Origin: Choristoneura fumiferana
Taxonomy: Eukaryota; Arthropoda; Insecta; Lepidoptera; Tortricidae
Reading direction: 5' to 3'
NCBI RefSeq assembly: GCF_025370935.1
Contig: NC_133501.1
Location: 2,326,166-2,390,165 of the forward strand
DNA: 64,000 nucleotides
The notes under the pieces were generated by a model, which was not told the origin of the DNA, did no database searches, and worked only from the letters and a program-made list of their open reading frames with translations. Positions 30,885-41,740 of this stretch are shown one piece after another. Made by a program: the position numbers and the translations under genes. Within the stretch, counting starts at the first letter, position 1. Every line of letters starts with the position of its first letter.

Positions 30885-31128
30885 AATAAATATAAATATC
30901 ATGGGACAGACCTAGTCCCAAACTAAGCAAAGCTTGTACTATGGATACTAGGCAACGGATAAACATACTTATATAGATAAATACATACTTAAATACATAT
31001 TAAACATCCAAGACCGGAGAACAAACATTCGTGTTATTCACACAAATATCTGCCCCGGCCGGGATTCGAACCCAGGACCTCAAGCTTCGTAGTCAGGTGC
31101 TCTAACCACTTAGCCATCCGGTCGTCAA
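30885..31128 (-). mobile_element. tRNA-derived SINE (Arg-like head), copy 1
   Basis: On the minus strand: GCCGGATGGCTAAGTGG-like A-box region (written GACCGGATGGCTAAGTGGTT), an anticodon loop CTACGAA (ACG), and B box GGGTTCGAATCCCGGCCGGG. A ~170-bp body ends in AAATAAAT-type A/T repeats. Copy 2 at 33995-34238. Confidence 0.8.
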
Positions 31129-31194
31129 GTTACATTATATCGTTAAGTTACATCGTTCGACATGATTTTGACGTAAATTGCATCCGTCATCCAA

Positions 31195-31485
31195 TATATG
31201 TAAACTATGCCGACAAAATGGTACCTACCTACAATAAAATAAAAAATAAAAAAAATTATGGTACCTCTGATAGACGTAAAGTGGGGGTGATTTTTTTTCT
31301 CATCCAACCCTAAATTGTGGGGTATCGTTGGATAGGCCTTTAAGGGGTTTGCTAAAACGATTTTTCGATACCTAAACTATGGAAGATTCCGTATAAAATA
31401 CGAAATCCTTAGAAAAATATTACTTAATTTTTCGTAATGGCTACGGAACCCTATTTCGGGCGTGTCCGACACGCTTTTGGCCGGT
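31195..31485 (-). mobile_element. 'GGGTTCCGTAGCC' repeat with internal deletion
   Basis: GGGGGTGATTTTTTTTCTCA, then a direct jump from CGATTTTTCGATA to CCTAAACTATGGAAGATTCC, ending GTGTCCGACACGCTTTTGGC. Confidence 0.7.
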
Positions 31486-31554
31486 TTTTAGAAAATTCCC
31501 GAGTAGTACCGGTCCGGAAATAGCAGTTTTTCGAAATCCAGTTACATTTCGAAA

Positions 31555-31740
31555 TATACCACGAGCTTAGGTACGGTGAAGGAAAACATCATGAGGAAAC
31601 CTGCACAAACCTGCGAAGTAATTCAATGGAGTGTGTGAAGTTCCCAATCCGCACTGGGCCCGCGTGGGACTATGGCCCAAGCCCTCTCGTTCTGAGAGGA
31701 GGCCTGTGCCCAGCATTGGGACGTACACAGGCTGGGATGT
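31555..31740 (-). mobile_element. Fragment of the CCCAGCCTATA SINE
   Basis: Contains ACCTGCACAAACCTGCGAAG, CCGCACTGGGCCCGCGTGGG, CTCTCGTTCTGAGAGGAGGC and CCAGCATTGGGACGTACACA. The tRNA head is missing. Confidence 0.7.
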
Positions 31741-31997
31741 GGCAAAAAGTTCCGCAACAAACGAACTGTAGTAGACTGCCAGTTACATTTTTGTTGTTTT
31801 TATTACCGCGGTATGTTTCAATATCATCAAAACACAAATAACTTACGTGTGAATATCTAATTGTACCGAATTATATTAACAAATGAGTTGACCTGAGCTG
31901 ATCCGATCCGTATGCCGTTTGGGGTACAATGCGATAAAGATCTTAAGGAACGTCGGCTTTTTACAAGCTTTTATTTAAGGTTGCCCTATTTGTTTAT

Positions 31998-32215
31998 TTA
32001 TTTACTAGCTTTTGCCCGCGGCTTCGCCCGCGTGGTATTCGGTTATCGCGCGCTGTTCCCTCGGAAACTGCATTTTTCCGGAATAAAAAGTAGCCTATGT
32101 CACTCTCTGGCCCATAAACTATCGCTATGCCAAAAATCACGTCGATCCGTTACTCCGTTTCGACGTGAAAGACGGACAAACATACAAACACACACACTTT
32201 CGCATGTATAATGTT
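31998..32215 (-). repeat. 'TTTGCCCGCGGCTTCGCCCG' lepidopteran repeat
   Basis: ACTAGCTTTTGCCCGCGGCT through AAGTAGCCTATGTCACTCTC to GGACAAACATACAAAC and TTTCGCATGTATAAT. Orientation opposite to 22035-22252. Confidence 0.8.
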
Positions 32216-32867
32216 AGTGAGGATTTGGGTCAAATTTTGGATGCTAAATTTGACCCACTTCCAGTGGTCAGATTGACTTTAAACCTATATCTGGTGACAA
32301 TACAGTAATTTGGTAGTGATGGTCCAGCCAGGATCACCTTCGCAGGAGGGAACTCCTTAATGGTTGATGGCATGCGTGTGTTGTGTGTTGTGCTTAAAGG
32401 TATCTCCCGCAGTAAATGCTGTGTGTCTATTGCATTTGCAGTATGCAACAACAACTAGGGTGAACGAAACAATTATGTAAAAATATGCGTCGATTGTTGC
32501 AGTGCCCCATTCCCCGATTATCGGTCAGGCAGGTCAGGATTTTGGCTAAAAATAAACCAGAGACACGCGTGATGTTTTTTTTTTAATTCTAGTTTTAATA
32601 AGGCCGTGAATTTCAGTTAATTAAACCCTAAATATCATACTACCAGCGCTTCCGGAAGGATCATTGATAAGAAGAATGCGCCACAAGAAACTTGGCAGAA
32701 CTCATTCTTTCACAACAAAATGGGTACCTACTTATATAATTAAATTATAGGTAGTTTATCTTATATAAGAAAGCTAGCATAACAAAGTCTCTTCACGCAA
32801 TGGAAAGATACTTAGGTACTTACCGCATCCTCCAGATACCTACTTTCTAGATACCTATAGACATGGA
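32216..32867. other. No gene seen
   Basis: AT-rich, short frames only; 32230-32454 minus frame has no recognisable feature. Confidence 0.35.
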
Positions 32868-33062
32868 TATTAAATATAATGACCCGGATAACACACGTCT
32901 TAAATCGAGTTTAGCTCGACATGTTTCGGGCTAATCCGTAGCCCTTCGTCTTCGGAGCAACGCGACTCAGCGGCTGCTGCAACACGCGCACTCAGTGTGC
33001 CCGAAACATGTCGAGCTAAACTCGATTAAGACGTGAGTTATCCGGGTCATTATATTTAATAT
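32868..33062. mobile_element. Fold-back MITE with ~64-bp arms
   Basis: TATTAAATATAATGACCCGG at the left, CCGGGTCATTATATTTAATA at the right, inner CGAGTTTAGCTCGACATGTT TCGGGC paired with GCCCGAAACATGTCGAGC. The ~65-bp loop is GC-rich. Confidence 0.9.
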
Positions 33063-33990
33063 GAGTGAGTCTCACGGTAGTTTCATGTTCAATATAGACA
33101 TGGAGTTATTAAAAATTGGCGTGCAGTAGGTATAAGGCGCGATTAATAAAAAAAATCCTTATTATTACATAATGTATTATTTGCTGGCGTTTAAGTTTAT
33201 ACGGAAACCTCAGTGCGCGAGTCCGGCTCTCACTTGGCCGACTATAGCAAATATCATGTTAAGGTTAACAATTTTAATATTTGTTATTGTTGAACACCAT
33301 CACCGCCGCCGACCTTATTGGTTGAACTAAAGCAAAGGGGGTCCCTACTGCATTGGTAGGTTGGGTTAGTGTTAAAGTTATATATGGGACCCCCTTTGCT
33401 TTAGGCGGACCACTTTATTCAATATTTTTTTAATTTAACGCGAACAGCGATGATTTTGTTTATATTTCACTAAATTCACACCAATTTGACATTATTTTAT
33501 AAACGCAGAATATTAAAAAAAAATACCTACCCACCGAACTTTAAAATCCAAGTCACTAGAACAAATTAAAAAAAAGTTAGAAAGCCACTGAATCGCGAAC
33601 TAACTGTCACATCACTACACTTTTTTTTAATAATACTTTTCGAACGCGATAAAAAAATAAAAAGGCGCGAATTCAAAATGGCCACGTCCGTCAGCGCTCA
33701 GCCTTTTTGCTTAACTGAATGCTTTACTGTTAGCTCTAAGACAGGTTAAGCTTGAGCGAAAGTAAGTAAATGTCGTTGTGTTTAAGCGAATAATTTTAGT
33801 TTATTAGTTATTTTTGTGCCGGTTTCCGTGACCTGGCTTTAGAATGCGGTTTTTTGGAAAAAAAGATAAGTGCGAAAGCGAAGCTGTCACCAAGTGTTGA
33901 TATGTTTTTATTTAATTAGGTCATTTAAGGTGGTGGTGTAGTTTATTTACTATGATTTCCTATCGGTAATACTTACGCATACTTAAATAA
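33063..33990. other. Largely non-repetitive block with a perfect hairpin and a possible promoter-like core
   Basis: 33328-33345 and 33386-33403 are exact 18-nt inverted copies (TAAAGCAAAGGGGGTCCC). Around 33655-33700, GGCGCGAATTCAAAATGGCC starts a 22-codon frame (MATSVSAQPFC...) that reaches a GTTAAG donor-like site. This might be a first exon or promoter, but nothing downstream connects to it. Confidence 0.3.
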
Positions 33991-33994
33991 AAAA

Positions 33995-34238
33995 AATATC
34001 ATGGGACACTTGACACCAATTAATTACCTAGTCCCAAACTAAGCAAAGCTTGTACTATGGATACTAGGCAACGGATAAACATACTTATATAGATAAATAC
34101 AACACATATTAAACATCCAAGACCCGAGAACAAACATTCGTATTATTCATACAAATATCTGCCCCGGCCGGGAATCGAACCCGGTAGGTACCTCAAGCTT
34201 CTTAGTTAGGATCTCTAACCACTTGGCCATCCGGCCGT
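33995..34238 (-). mobile_element. tRNA-derived SINE (Arg-like head), copy 2
   Basis: Same body as 30885-31128 (AGTCCCAAACTAAGCAAAGC, GGATACTAGGCAACGGATAA). B box GGGTTCGATTCCCGGCCGGG, with a short GTAGGTACC insertion next to it. Confidence 0.8.
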
Positions 34239-34614
34239 CTAAACTTACTTACTTACTTATGTACTTTTTCAAGATATCTCTGCTTCTTTAGGAACTAATA
34301 AGTGTCAATACAATTCGTATTTTGTATACATTAAAAAACAGACCCAGTAGGTACGAATCGGACTTGTGCACTGAGAGAATTTTTCGGCGAAAATATTTTT
34401 TCCAAACAATTGAGTTTCCAACTGTTTCAACGAATTTTTGAAACTGTATTATTTACAGGATTGTGATGAAACTAACTTAACCTATAAGGTTCTACAGGAT
34501 AGTCCTGAAATATATCCTGGATGATTAGTTTCAGAAAAAATATCGTTCGTCCATATGAAGCAGTTGGGATTTTTTTTTGGTGATTTATCTATTTATGTTA
34601 CAAAATAAAAACGT

Positions 34615-34740
34615 CATCCAAATTTTCTGCCTCAGGCATTGACCCCAAGACACTGGCAGCATTACCTCTCTGAACTGTTATTCCTAATCTTTGCGAGAGG
34701 TAAGTGCCAGCCCTGGGGTCGCCTGAGGCCAAAACCAAAC
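34615..34740. mobile_element. Fold-back MITE (GCCTCAGGC...GACCCCA)
   Basis: Arms GCCTCAGGCATTGACCCCAA ... GGCAGCATTACCTCTC and GAGAGGTAAGTGCCAGCCCT GGGGTCGCCTGAGGC around a ~25-bp loop. Confidence 0.85.
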
Positions 34741-35340
34741 GAATAAAAAATGGAAAATTGGGAAATTAACCATTTCGTAAACATGTTTTCGGCGAAAATT
34801 CAGGATTCCGCTCCGTACCCTCCATTAAGCATGGCGTCCTATTCATCAGCTCGGTTCCCATAGGTACCACTACCACAGTATAACAAGTTTTCCCTACAGT
34901 AGGCCGACGCCTTTGAAGTTGAGCGATACCGCAGCCTGTATAGGTATTTATGCAAGTAAGGAAGGGTTGTCACCAATTTAAAATTTGGAAGGTAGATGTC
35001 TTTTACGAATCGGTACATATTGGTATTGCGAAATTACATAAAAAAAGAATTAGGGGTATACTTAATAGGGGTAAGAAGTATTAAAATTATACTATTTTTG
35101 AAATAAAAAACTTTTCTACAAAATATACTTTCATAGATTAGTAACCCAGGAATTTATTAATAATGAATTAATATGCCCAGGAATTTCGTGATCTGGCGGA
35201 TTTTACCGACCGACTTATTGACCAATGAAAATGAGCCTTTACCTCCGCACTTATATATATATCAGTAAAAAAAAATACAAAAAGACTCCAAAAACCAATC
35301 TTAATATCAGATAAGTATACTCACATAGCTATCAAATTTA
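34741..35340. other. No gene seen
   Basis: AT-rich with scattered short repeat ends (AAAGACTCCAAAAACCAATC at 35281, the tail of the tRNA-headed family). Confidence 0.35.
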
Positions 35341-35344
35341 CAAG

Positions 35345-35560
35345 GAAAACTAGAACGGCTAAGTTTTGCTTGAGAAATTACTAGTTTAAAAGTAATAGCA
35401 GCCTAAGGTATAAAATATACCTACCTAAACATGGAAGATTCCATGTAGGTAGAAAATAAAAAAAACCTTGATTACCTACTTGAATACTTGTTTTTTTTTC
35501 GTAACGGCTACGGAACCGTATCTTGTTCGTGCCCGACTCGCAGTTGGCGGGTTTTTCTTG
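35345..35560 (-). mobile_element. Diverged 'GGGTTCCGTAGCC' repeat end
   Basis: TAACGGCTAAGTTTTGCTTG, GGTATAAAATATACC and GGCTACGGAACCGTATCTTG. More diverged than the other copies. Confidence 0.6.
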
Positions 35561-36215
35561 ATTAATTAACTCATTATAAATCAAACCGTTATGTAATTTA
35601 GAAGTTATTAAGCCAAATATTGACGGAATGAGGTTGATGCCATAATCAATAACGGCCCACGTGTCTGCCAATATAATTGAAATCATCTGCATTCCTACAA
35701 TGTCAATGCATAGTCTAATGACCTTGACTCTTAATTTCTTTTTCATCACACTAGCTCGTAAACAGTGTCGAAACATCAGGCTACCTTGGTTGCAACCCCC
35801 CAAATAAAACCCTCGACCTTAATTGCCATGAACTTGTAAATGAGTCATTGCGCGTACACATTGTCTTGTCATGAAGCCCAAGGACGGTCAATGAGTCAGT
35901 GTCCGTACTGATGGCGCTGCTGCAGGACTACATGGACCACATGCACACGCACGTTGCGGCGCATGCCGCGGGAGGGGGAGGTTGAGGGCGGCGCTGCCAA
36001 GAGCACAGCCTTTATCGTAATTTGGAAATTTTTGGAAAATCTTTAACAAAATAAAATTTGATGCCATGTGATGAAAAACATTGTATGTCGCACGGGCGGT
36101 ACTAGAATTACGAACATCGACTCATTAAAGCCCTCAGTCTTCGACTTCGGGCTTCTAATAGACTCTCGTTCGTAATTCCTTATTTACCGCCCTTAAGACA
36201 CAATGTACTAGTTAT
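35560..36215 (-). repeat. Dispersed element, reverse of 45157-45630, with GC-rich core
   Basis: Shares AATTACGAACATCGACTCAT, GAAGTCGAAGACTGAGGGC, TCATTGACCGTCC and CAACCAAGGTAGCC with 45157-45630 in reverse. A ~130-bp GC-rich core (35915-36005) differs between copies. The minus frame at 35381-35803 runs into it and has no recognised domain. Confidence 0.65.
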
Positions 36216-36424
36216 TAAAATAGTAAGAGTTAGGTCACTCGTCATCATAACAAACGAAGGACATCCACTGTTGAACTTAAACTGTTGATATGGGTTTACT
36301 CACTCAATTTTTAATCTGTGAAAATTTCGAGCTGCCACAGCACTGTCAAAAACCGGCCAAGAGCGTGTCGGACACGCCCAAAATAGGGTTCCGTAGCTAT
36401 TACGAAAAAATTAAGTAATATTGC

Positions 36425-36655
36425 AGGTGGTAGGACCTTGTGCAAGGTCCGCCCGGATTGCTACCACCATCTTGCTCGCTAATCCTGCCGTGAAGCAGCA
36501 GTGCTTGCACTGTTGTGTTTCAGTGTGGAGAGTAAGACAGCCTCTAGGTTGGCAACGCATCTGAAATACCCCTGGTGTTGCAGATGTTTATGGGCGGTGG
36601 TGATCTCCTACCATCAGGAGACCCACTTGCTCGTTTGCCATCCAGTCGAATAAAA
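36425..36655 (+). mobile_element. LINE 3' tail with poly-A, nested
   Basis: GCAAGGTCCGCCCGGATTGC ... CCCCTGGTGTTGCAGATGTT ... CAGTCGAATA plus poly-A. The split host reads AAGTAATATT / TATTTTTCTGAGG. Same family as 58370-58500 and 60727-60975. Confidence 0.75.
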
Positions 36656-36744
36656 AAAAAATATTTTTCTGAGGATTTCGTATTTTTTAGGGAATCTTCC
36701 AAGTTTAGGTATATTTTATACCTTAGGCTGCTATTTACTCTTAA

Positions 36745-36884
36745 GGGCTGTTTCACCATCCATTGATTAGCGTTAACCACCGGTTAAATGCGATGCCGTC
36801 TCTGTCTGTTCGAACAAAAAAAATAGAGACGGCATCACTCCTAACCGCCAGTTAACACTAATCAATGGATGGTGAAACAGCCCC
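36745..36884. mobile_element. piggyBac-type MITE flanked by TTAA
   Basis: Ends GGGCTGTTTCACCATCCATT and AATGGATGGTGAAACAGCCC, flanked by TTAA on both sides (36741-36744, 36885-36888). The sister repeat at 38021-38050 carries the uninterrupted TACTCTTAAACTAC, a direct empty-site comparison. Relatives at 41597-41740 and 54562-54700. Confidence 0.9.
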
Positions 36885-37551
36885 TTAAACTACTAATAAT
36901 TCTCAAGCAAACTTAGCCGTTATAGTTTTCCTTGAAAGTTTGACATACTTACTACCATCTTGAATTTTTTCAAATGTTTCAAATGTTTTCATGAAAATTT
37001 GCACTTTAAAGTTGAATATTTCGCAAACAAATCACTGAATCAAAAAATAAATAATGGTTTTAAAATACCTATCCAACGATACCCCACACTATAGGGTTGG
37101 ATGAGAAAAATAAAATCACCCCCACTTTACGTCTATGGGAGGTACACTAAAAAAATTTGTTTTAGATTTTTTTATTGTACCATTTCTTCGGCATAGTTTA
37201 CATATATATCTGTGCATAATTACAGCTTTCTAGCATTGATAGTCCCTGAGCAAAGCCGCGGACGGACGGACAGACAGACAGACATACAGACAGACAAACA
37301 TGGACGTTTGGGTGTGTCCGACACGCTCTTGGCCGGTTTTTTTGTTAAATAAAGTCTTATTTCCATGTGAGTGTCGGAAGTGGAGCACTAACACGAGGCG
37401 CGAGAGGCTGGTGTTTGTTTGGATCTAGGTTCGAGTAACGGTTCAGTTAGCGTACGCGTGCTAACCCGACCCCGCTACCGGGCCTGCTGCCTGAACTATA
37501 GTTAAACTGTGGTTAAACTACGGTTAGTGTGTTCACAGGAGTTTATATTCA

Positions 37552-37770
37552 CACTAGCTTTTGCCCGCGGCTTCGCCCGCGTGGAATTCGGTGATCGCGC
37601 GCTGTTCCCTCGGGAACTGTGCATTTGTCCGGGATAAAAAGTAGCCTATGTCACTCTCTGGCCCATAAACTATCTCTATGCCAAAAATCACGTCGATCCG
37701 TCGCTCCGTTTCGACGTGAAAGACGGACAAACATACAAACATACTTTCGCATTTATAATATTAGTATATA
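37552..37770 (-). repeat. 'TTTGCCCGCGGCTTCGCCCG' lepidopteran repeat
   Basis: Very similar to 31998-32215 and reverse of 22035-22252. Ends GCATTTATAATATTAGTATA. Confidence 0.8.
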
Positions 37771-37879
37771 TATATTAGTATATATTATATGGATTATTAT
37801 AAAAATAAAGCATGTTTGGCAGAACTAGATTAAACTATGATGTCAGCATCCGAAATAGTTCTAATGCATAATTAATGAA

Positions 37880-38165
37880 TAAAAAACCGGCCAAGAGCGT
37901 GTCGGACACGGCCGAAATAGGGTTCCGCAGCCATTACGAAAAAAATAAGTAATATTTTTCTAAGGATTTCGTATTTTGTACGGAATATTCCAAGTTTAAG
38001 TGTATATTTATACCTTAGGCTGCTATTTACTCTTAAACTACTAATAATTCTGAAGAAAACTTAACAGTTATAGTTTTCCTTGTAAGTTTGATATACTTAC
38101 TACCATCCTGAATTTTTCAAATTTTTTCACCCACCGGTTTAGATTTTAGAGGGGGGGGGGACTTT
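37880..38165 (+). mobile_element. 'GGGTTCCGTAGCC' repeat, 5' part
   Basis: AAAACCGGCCAAGAGCGTGT to TTTAGATTTTAGAGGGGGGG, then truncated into a segment (AACCGCCATTGTCTGAATTA ... TCATTTCGCCGCAGTCTTAT) shared in reverse with 21585-21650. Confidence 0.75.
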
Positions 38166-39289
38166 AACCGCCATTGTCTGAATTATAAGACAAAAATTAT
38201 CCAGCTCATTTCGCCGCAGTCTTATAATTACACACCCTTTCGCATTTATAATTTTAGTACATTGACATATATTCTACGTTAATACGTATATGTCGATTCT
38301 ATTTATATCTATTTTTATAATTTTATTGATTAATTATGATTGGTTTGATTGATTTTTAGTTTTATATAAATTAAAAATTATTAAAAAAATATGTAGAAAC
38401 TTTTTTGTTTGTGGCTGTTGACACCTGATTACCTTGGTCTTAAGTTGGCCCGTTAGTACTATTATATTCTGTGGTTGGACTTAGACTAAGATTTTATTTT
38501 ATGCACTAGAACACTAGAGCGTAAAAAGTCATTCATTTTATGTCGCCTAGATACAGCATAAACACGAACTTCACGAGCATGAGAAGTTAAATAGTAGATT
38601 GTGCAACAAGAGCATAAAACGAGCCATTTTACCTGAGACGTTCACAGATAGACACGTCGAGTGGAAAATGGGTTTAATGCTCGAGTTTTACACTCTGCTT
38701 TTCACTTCGATGACAAGGAAATGAAGTAAGTAGCAACAGTGGAAAAAGTTGTTCACTTAACTATGTACCTTTTATTGTTCACGCATTAGTATTATAATTT
38801 TTTTTTTTAGTTTTATTGATCCATTTTGATTGATTATTAGTTTTATATAAATTAAATTATTTTCAATATGTTAACTTCTTTGTTTGGGCTGACACAGATT
38901 ATTTTATGACACTGAGTTTTATTTTATGACATCATTAGTCATTTTATGAGCCTAGACCAACATAAATACCAACTTTATTTTTTAAACAAAACTTAAAAAA
39001 CTGCCTACCGGTCTAACTACCCCGGTACCACCGGCTTGTCTAAATGCCGGCATGGCCGGCGATGCTAATATCGCGATACACTTCCGAGAGTGTGCCAAAT
39101 TTCTTGTCAATAGAGTAATTGACAAACACACAGTTCAATTTGTACTTTCAGGTTAGAAATAACTTTTTCCCGTAAAACCAAAAGGCACCACAGCACTTTT
39201 CTTTTAGTCAAAAATACGTATGACTTTTTTTTGGCAATTACGTTTGCCCAACGAAATCTTAGATTTTGAAACAATAAGAGATTTTTGGA
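38166..39289. other. No gene seen; AT-rich repeats
   Basis: 38290-38400 and 38810-38880 share TTTTATTGAT...TTGATTG(A)TTTTTAGTTTTATATAA, a duplicated segment. 38515-38720 is a GAGCATGAGAAG / CTCGAGTTTTAC repeat of unclear class. Confidence 0.4.
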
Positions 39290-39370
39290 TCGCCAGGATT
39301 CAAAACAGATACAGAGCCTATGGCTTTACGCGCCAGAGGCGTTCTACCAACTGTGCCACCAGGGAATACA
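39288..39370 (-). mobile_element. tRNA-like relic
   Basis: The minus strand reads CCCTGGTGGCACAGTTGGTA GAACGCC with A-box character and ends TTTTGAATCCTGGCGATCC, a decayed B box. Likely a SINE head or tRNA pseudogene, not a functional tRNA. Confidence 0.45.
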
Positions 39371-41590
39371 ATCAACTAACCAAAAAAATTTAATCGCTGG
39401 CTTAGACCACTATTTAATAGCGTGTGGTATCATCCATCACAACTCCTATATTTCATCATTATCCCAGCCTATACAGGGTGTGGCCTGTACACGAGCCAAT
39501 AATTAAAACATAGACGACACGTGCTCGTCTAACTAAACAATAATATTTAGTTATCAAATTTCAAGTCAATCAACGACTGGGGAAACGGTACATTCACTGA
39601 TAAGTGAATCAAACATGATAGTTAGGTAAATAAAACCACAAAATGCGTTTTCTATTAGAGTTTATTTCATTACTTATTCTTACATTCAGACTTTTCATCT
39701 AAAAATAGTTATTAATATTATTAAACACTTTGGAATAACATACTTGAAAAAAATCTTAAATATGTGTAATAAAATATTATGGTAAGTATAATATTCGTAA
39801 CTCTCTTCGCATTCGCTTCTTACACTCACAATTATAATATACAGGGTGTCTCTGAACAGCAGGGCTACTACGAAACTCGAAACTCGAAGTTCGTGTCGTG
39901 CGGTCCCTCTGACACTTATACTATTTAATACGATACGAACTTCGATTTTCGAACTTCGGAGTAGGCCCTCAGTGGTGGCGCAATTTAGGTCCTGCGCCGC
40001 CACTGTCTCTGTCCATGGGCCTTTAAATGCAAGGTTAGACTCTTCTCGCATAACTGAGCTACTTTTATTCCGCAACTTTTTAAGAACCTGATCAGTGTTC
40101 TTTTCATTAATTTCATACAAATTAAATGTAATTTTTAATGTGTGCATTTATAAATATTTATTTTAGAGTTGTCAAATGTAAAATTATTAAAAGCCCCCTA
40201 CCAAGGAAATTCCCCGTAACGTGAGACAACGATATCACCCAATATGTCATACACTGCTTTAAACTTTAAACTTTAAGCCCCATGGTCAGAGACAACCCTG
40301 TATGTATCGAATATTAATGATTTACTGTCATTCGGTGCAAATGGAAAATCGTCCAATAGAATTGACCATTTTGAATTAGGACCAAAATTAATATCAACCA
40401 AAGTGAATTTTGTCAAAGTGAAATTTGTGCTAAAAAATATTTAAAACCAAATTTATTTTTGTTTTAAATTAATTAAACCCAAATGGAATATTGTCCCTTA
40501 TGAATTAGGAGCAAAATTAAATAAGCTAAGTGAATGTTTTCTAAATCAAGTCCTAACTTAATATGTAGGCCCAAAACAAATGATTTCGGGTGGAACATAT
40601 TTACAACTCGTTATATTTCTGAGTGTACGTAAATACAAGTGGTCGTTTTTTTTTTCGGCATACATCATGATTGTGACCCGTGCCGAAGCAAAGCGTGAGG
40701 AACTGCTGCTAGGAGTAATGACGCTATGCCATGGTTCACAGTCAAAACGGAGTTACAATATTTGGGAAAGCAGAAGGCAGGAATGTAGTAATTATCAATA
40801 TTGTAAATTTCACCATAGGACAAGGTTCCATTTGCCACGATATTCAGGATGGACCATTTTCCTTGTTGATGTACATATTTCAAATTGTAATTCTTCTGCT
40901 TTGACGTATAATTTTGAGTTGTCCATTTTCCATTTGCACCAAATGACAGTAAATCTATCCTGAGCACAGAAATAACTTTTTTACGGCGGTTCATATGCGT
41001 GCAATGTAAAAATGTTTCCACGCATATGAATGCCTCTATTACCGATTTGCAATATTTCGATTATTTTTTTTATTATTGCCATTCTCTTGCATGCAATTTT
41101 TTTTTGTTACGAGCTTAAACAGAAGTTTTTACTTAAAACCAAAATTTAATATTAGCAAACCTTAATAATAGAAATATACGAAAAAAACCAAAGCTATAAC
41201 TTAAGAATAAAATAAGTTTAGAGCAAAAAAATCACTTACGCGCATATCAGACTTCAAAATTTATTAAAAACTGACGAAATCACCATATATATTTTCATCT
41301 TAAAAATTATCCTTTTTAAATTGATTAAAATTTTTCAACAATTCAAACCTTAGCATTCACCGCCTAGAACGTTTGTGGTATTTTAACCCTTAGCTGCATG
41401 GTTTAATATTTTCCGTCGTAGATACGAACAATTGTGAGAAAACACCATTTTAATAATGAGAAAAATATTGAAAAATTTCAGGGTAAAAGTTTAAGTTACA
41501 TTTTATTTTTTAACGTTATGCTCTCGTTTTTGATACTCCATGCAAATTGTAGTTAAAATTGTATTCTGCTTGCAAAACAGAATATGATAG
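39371..41590. other. Gene-poor sequence with one MITE and an unresolved double-strand frame
   Basis: 39863-39968 is a CTACGAAACTCGAA MITE copy. At 40580-41021 both strands carry frames of about 120 codons with no recognised domain and no splice signals I trust. The segment GTCATTCGGTGCAAATGGAA near 40328 recurs in reverse near 40935 (TTTGCACCAAATGACAGTAA), so 40320-40960 is probably a fold-back element. Confidence 0.4.
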
Positions 41591-41596
41591 ATAAAG

Positions 41597-41740
41597 GAGC
41601 TGTTTCACCATCCATTGATTAGCGTTAACCGACGGTTAAATGTGATGCCGTCTCAGTCTATTCAAACAAAACAAAAAGAGACGGCATCACACCTAACCGC
41701 CAGTTGACGCTAATCAATGGATGGTGAAACAGCCCCATAC
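41597..41740. mobile_element. GCTGTTTCACCATCCATTGA MITE
   Basis: Inverted ends GCTGTTTCACCATCCATTGA / TCAATGGATGGTGAAACAGC. Interior GAGACGGCATCAC as in 36745-36884. TTAA flanks are not intact here. Confidence 0.85.

Larger units (their letters stand above)
36345..37345 (+). mobile_element. 'GGGTTCCGTAGCC' repeat with two nested insertions
   Basis: Begins AAAACCGGCCAAGAGCGTGT and ends CCGACACGCTCTTGGCCGGT. Interrupted at 36425-36655 by a LINE tail and at 36745-36884 by a TTAA MITE. Confidence 0.8.

Noticed and set aside
31045..31125. Functional tRNA-Arg gene
   Set aside because: The same head with the same 170-bp body recurs at 33995-34238, so it is a SINE.
39846..40147. Frames of 81 and 150 codons on opposite strands
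   Set aside because: They start in a fold-back MITE copy (39863-39968), whose symmetry opens both strands.
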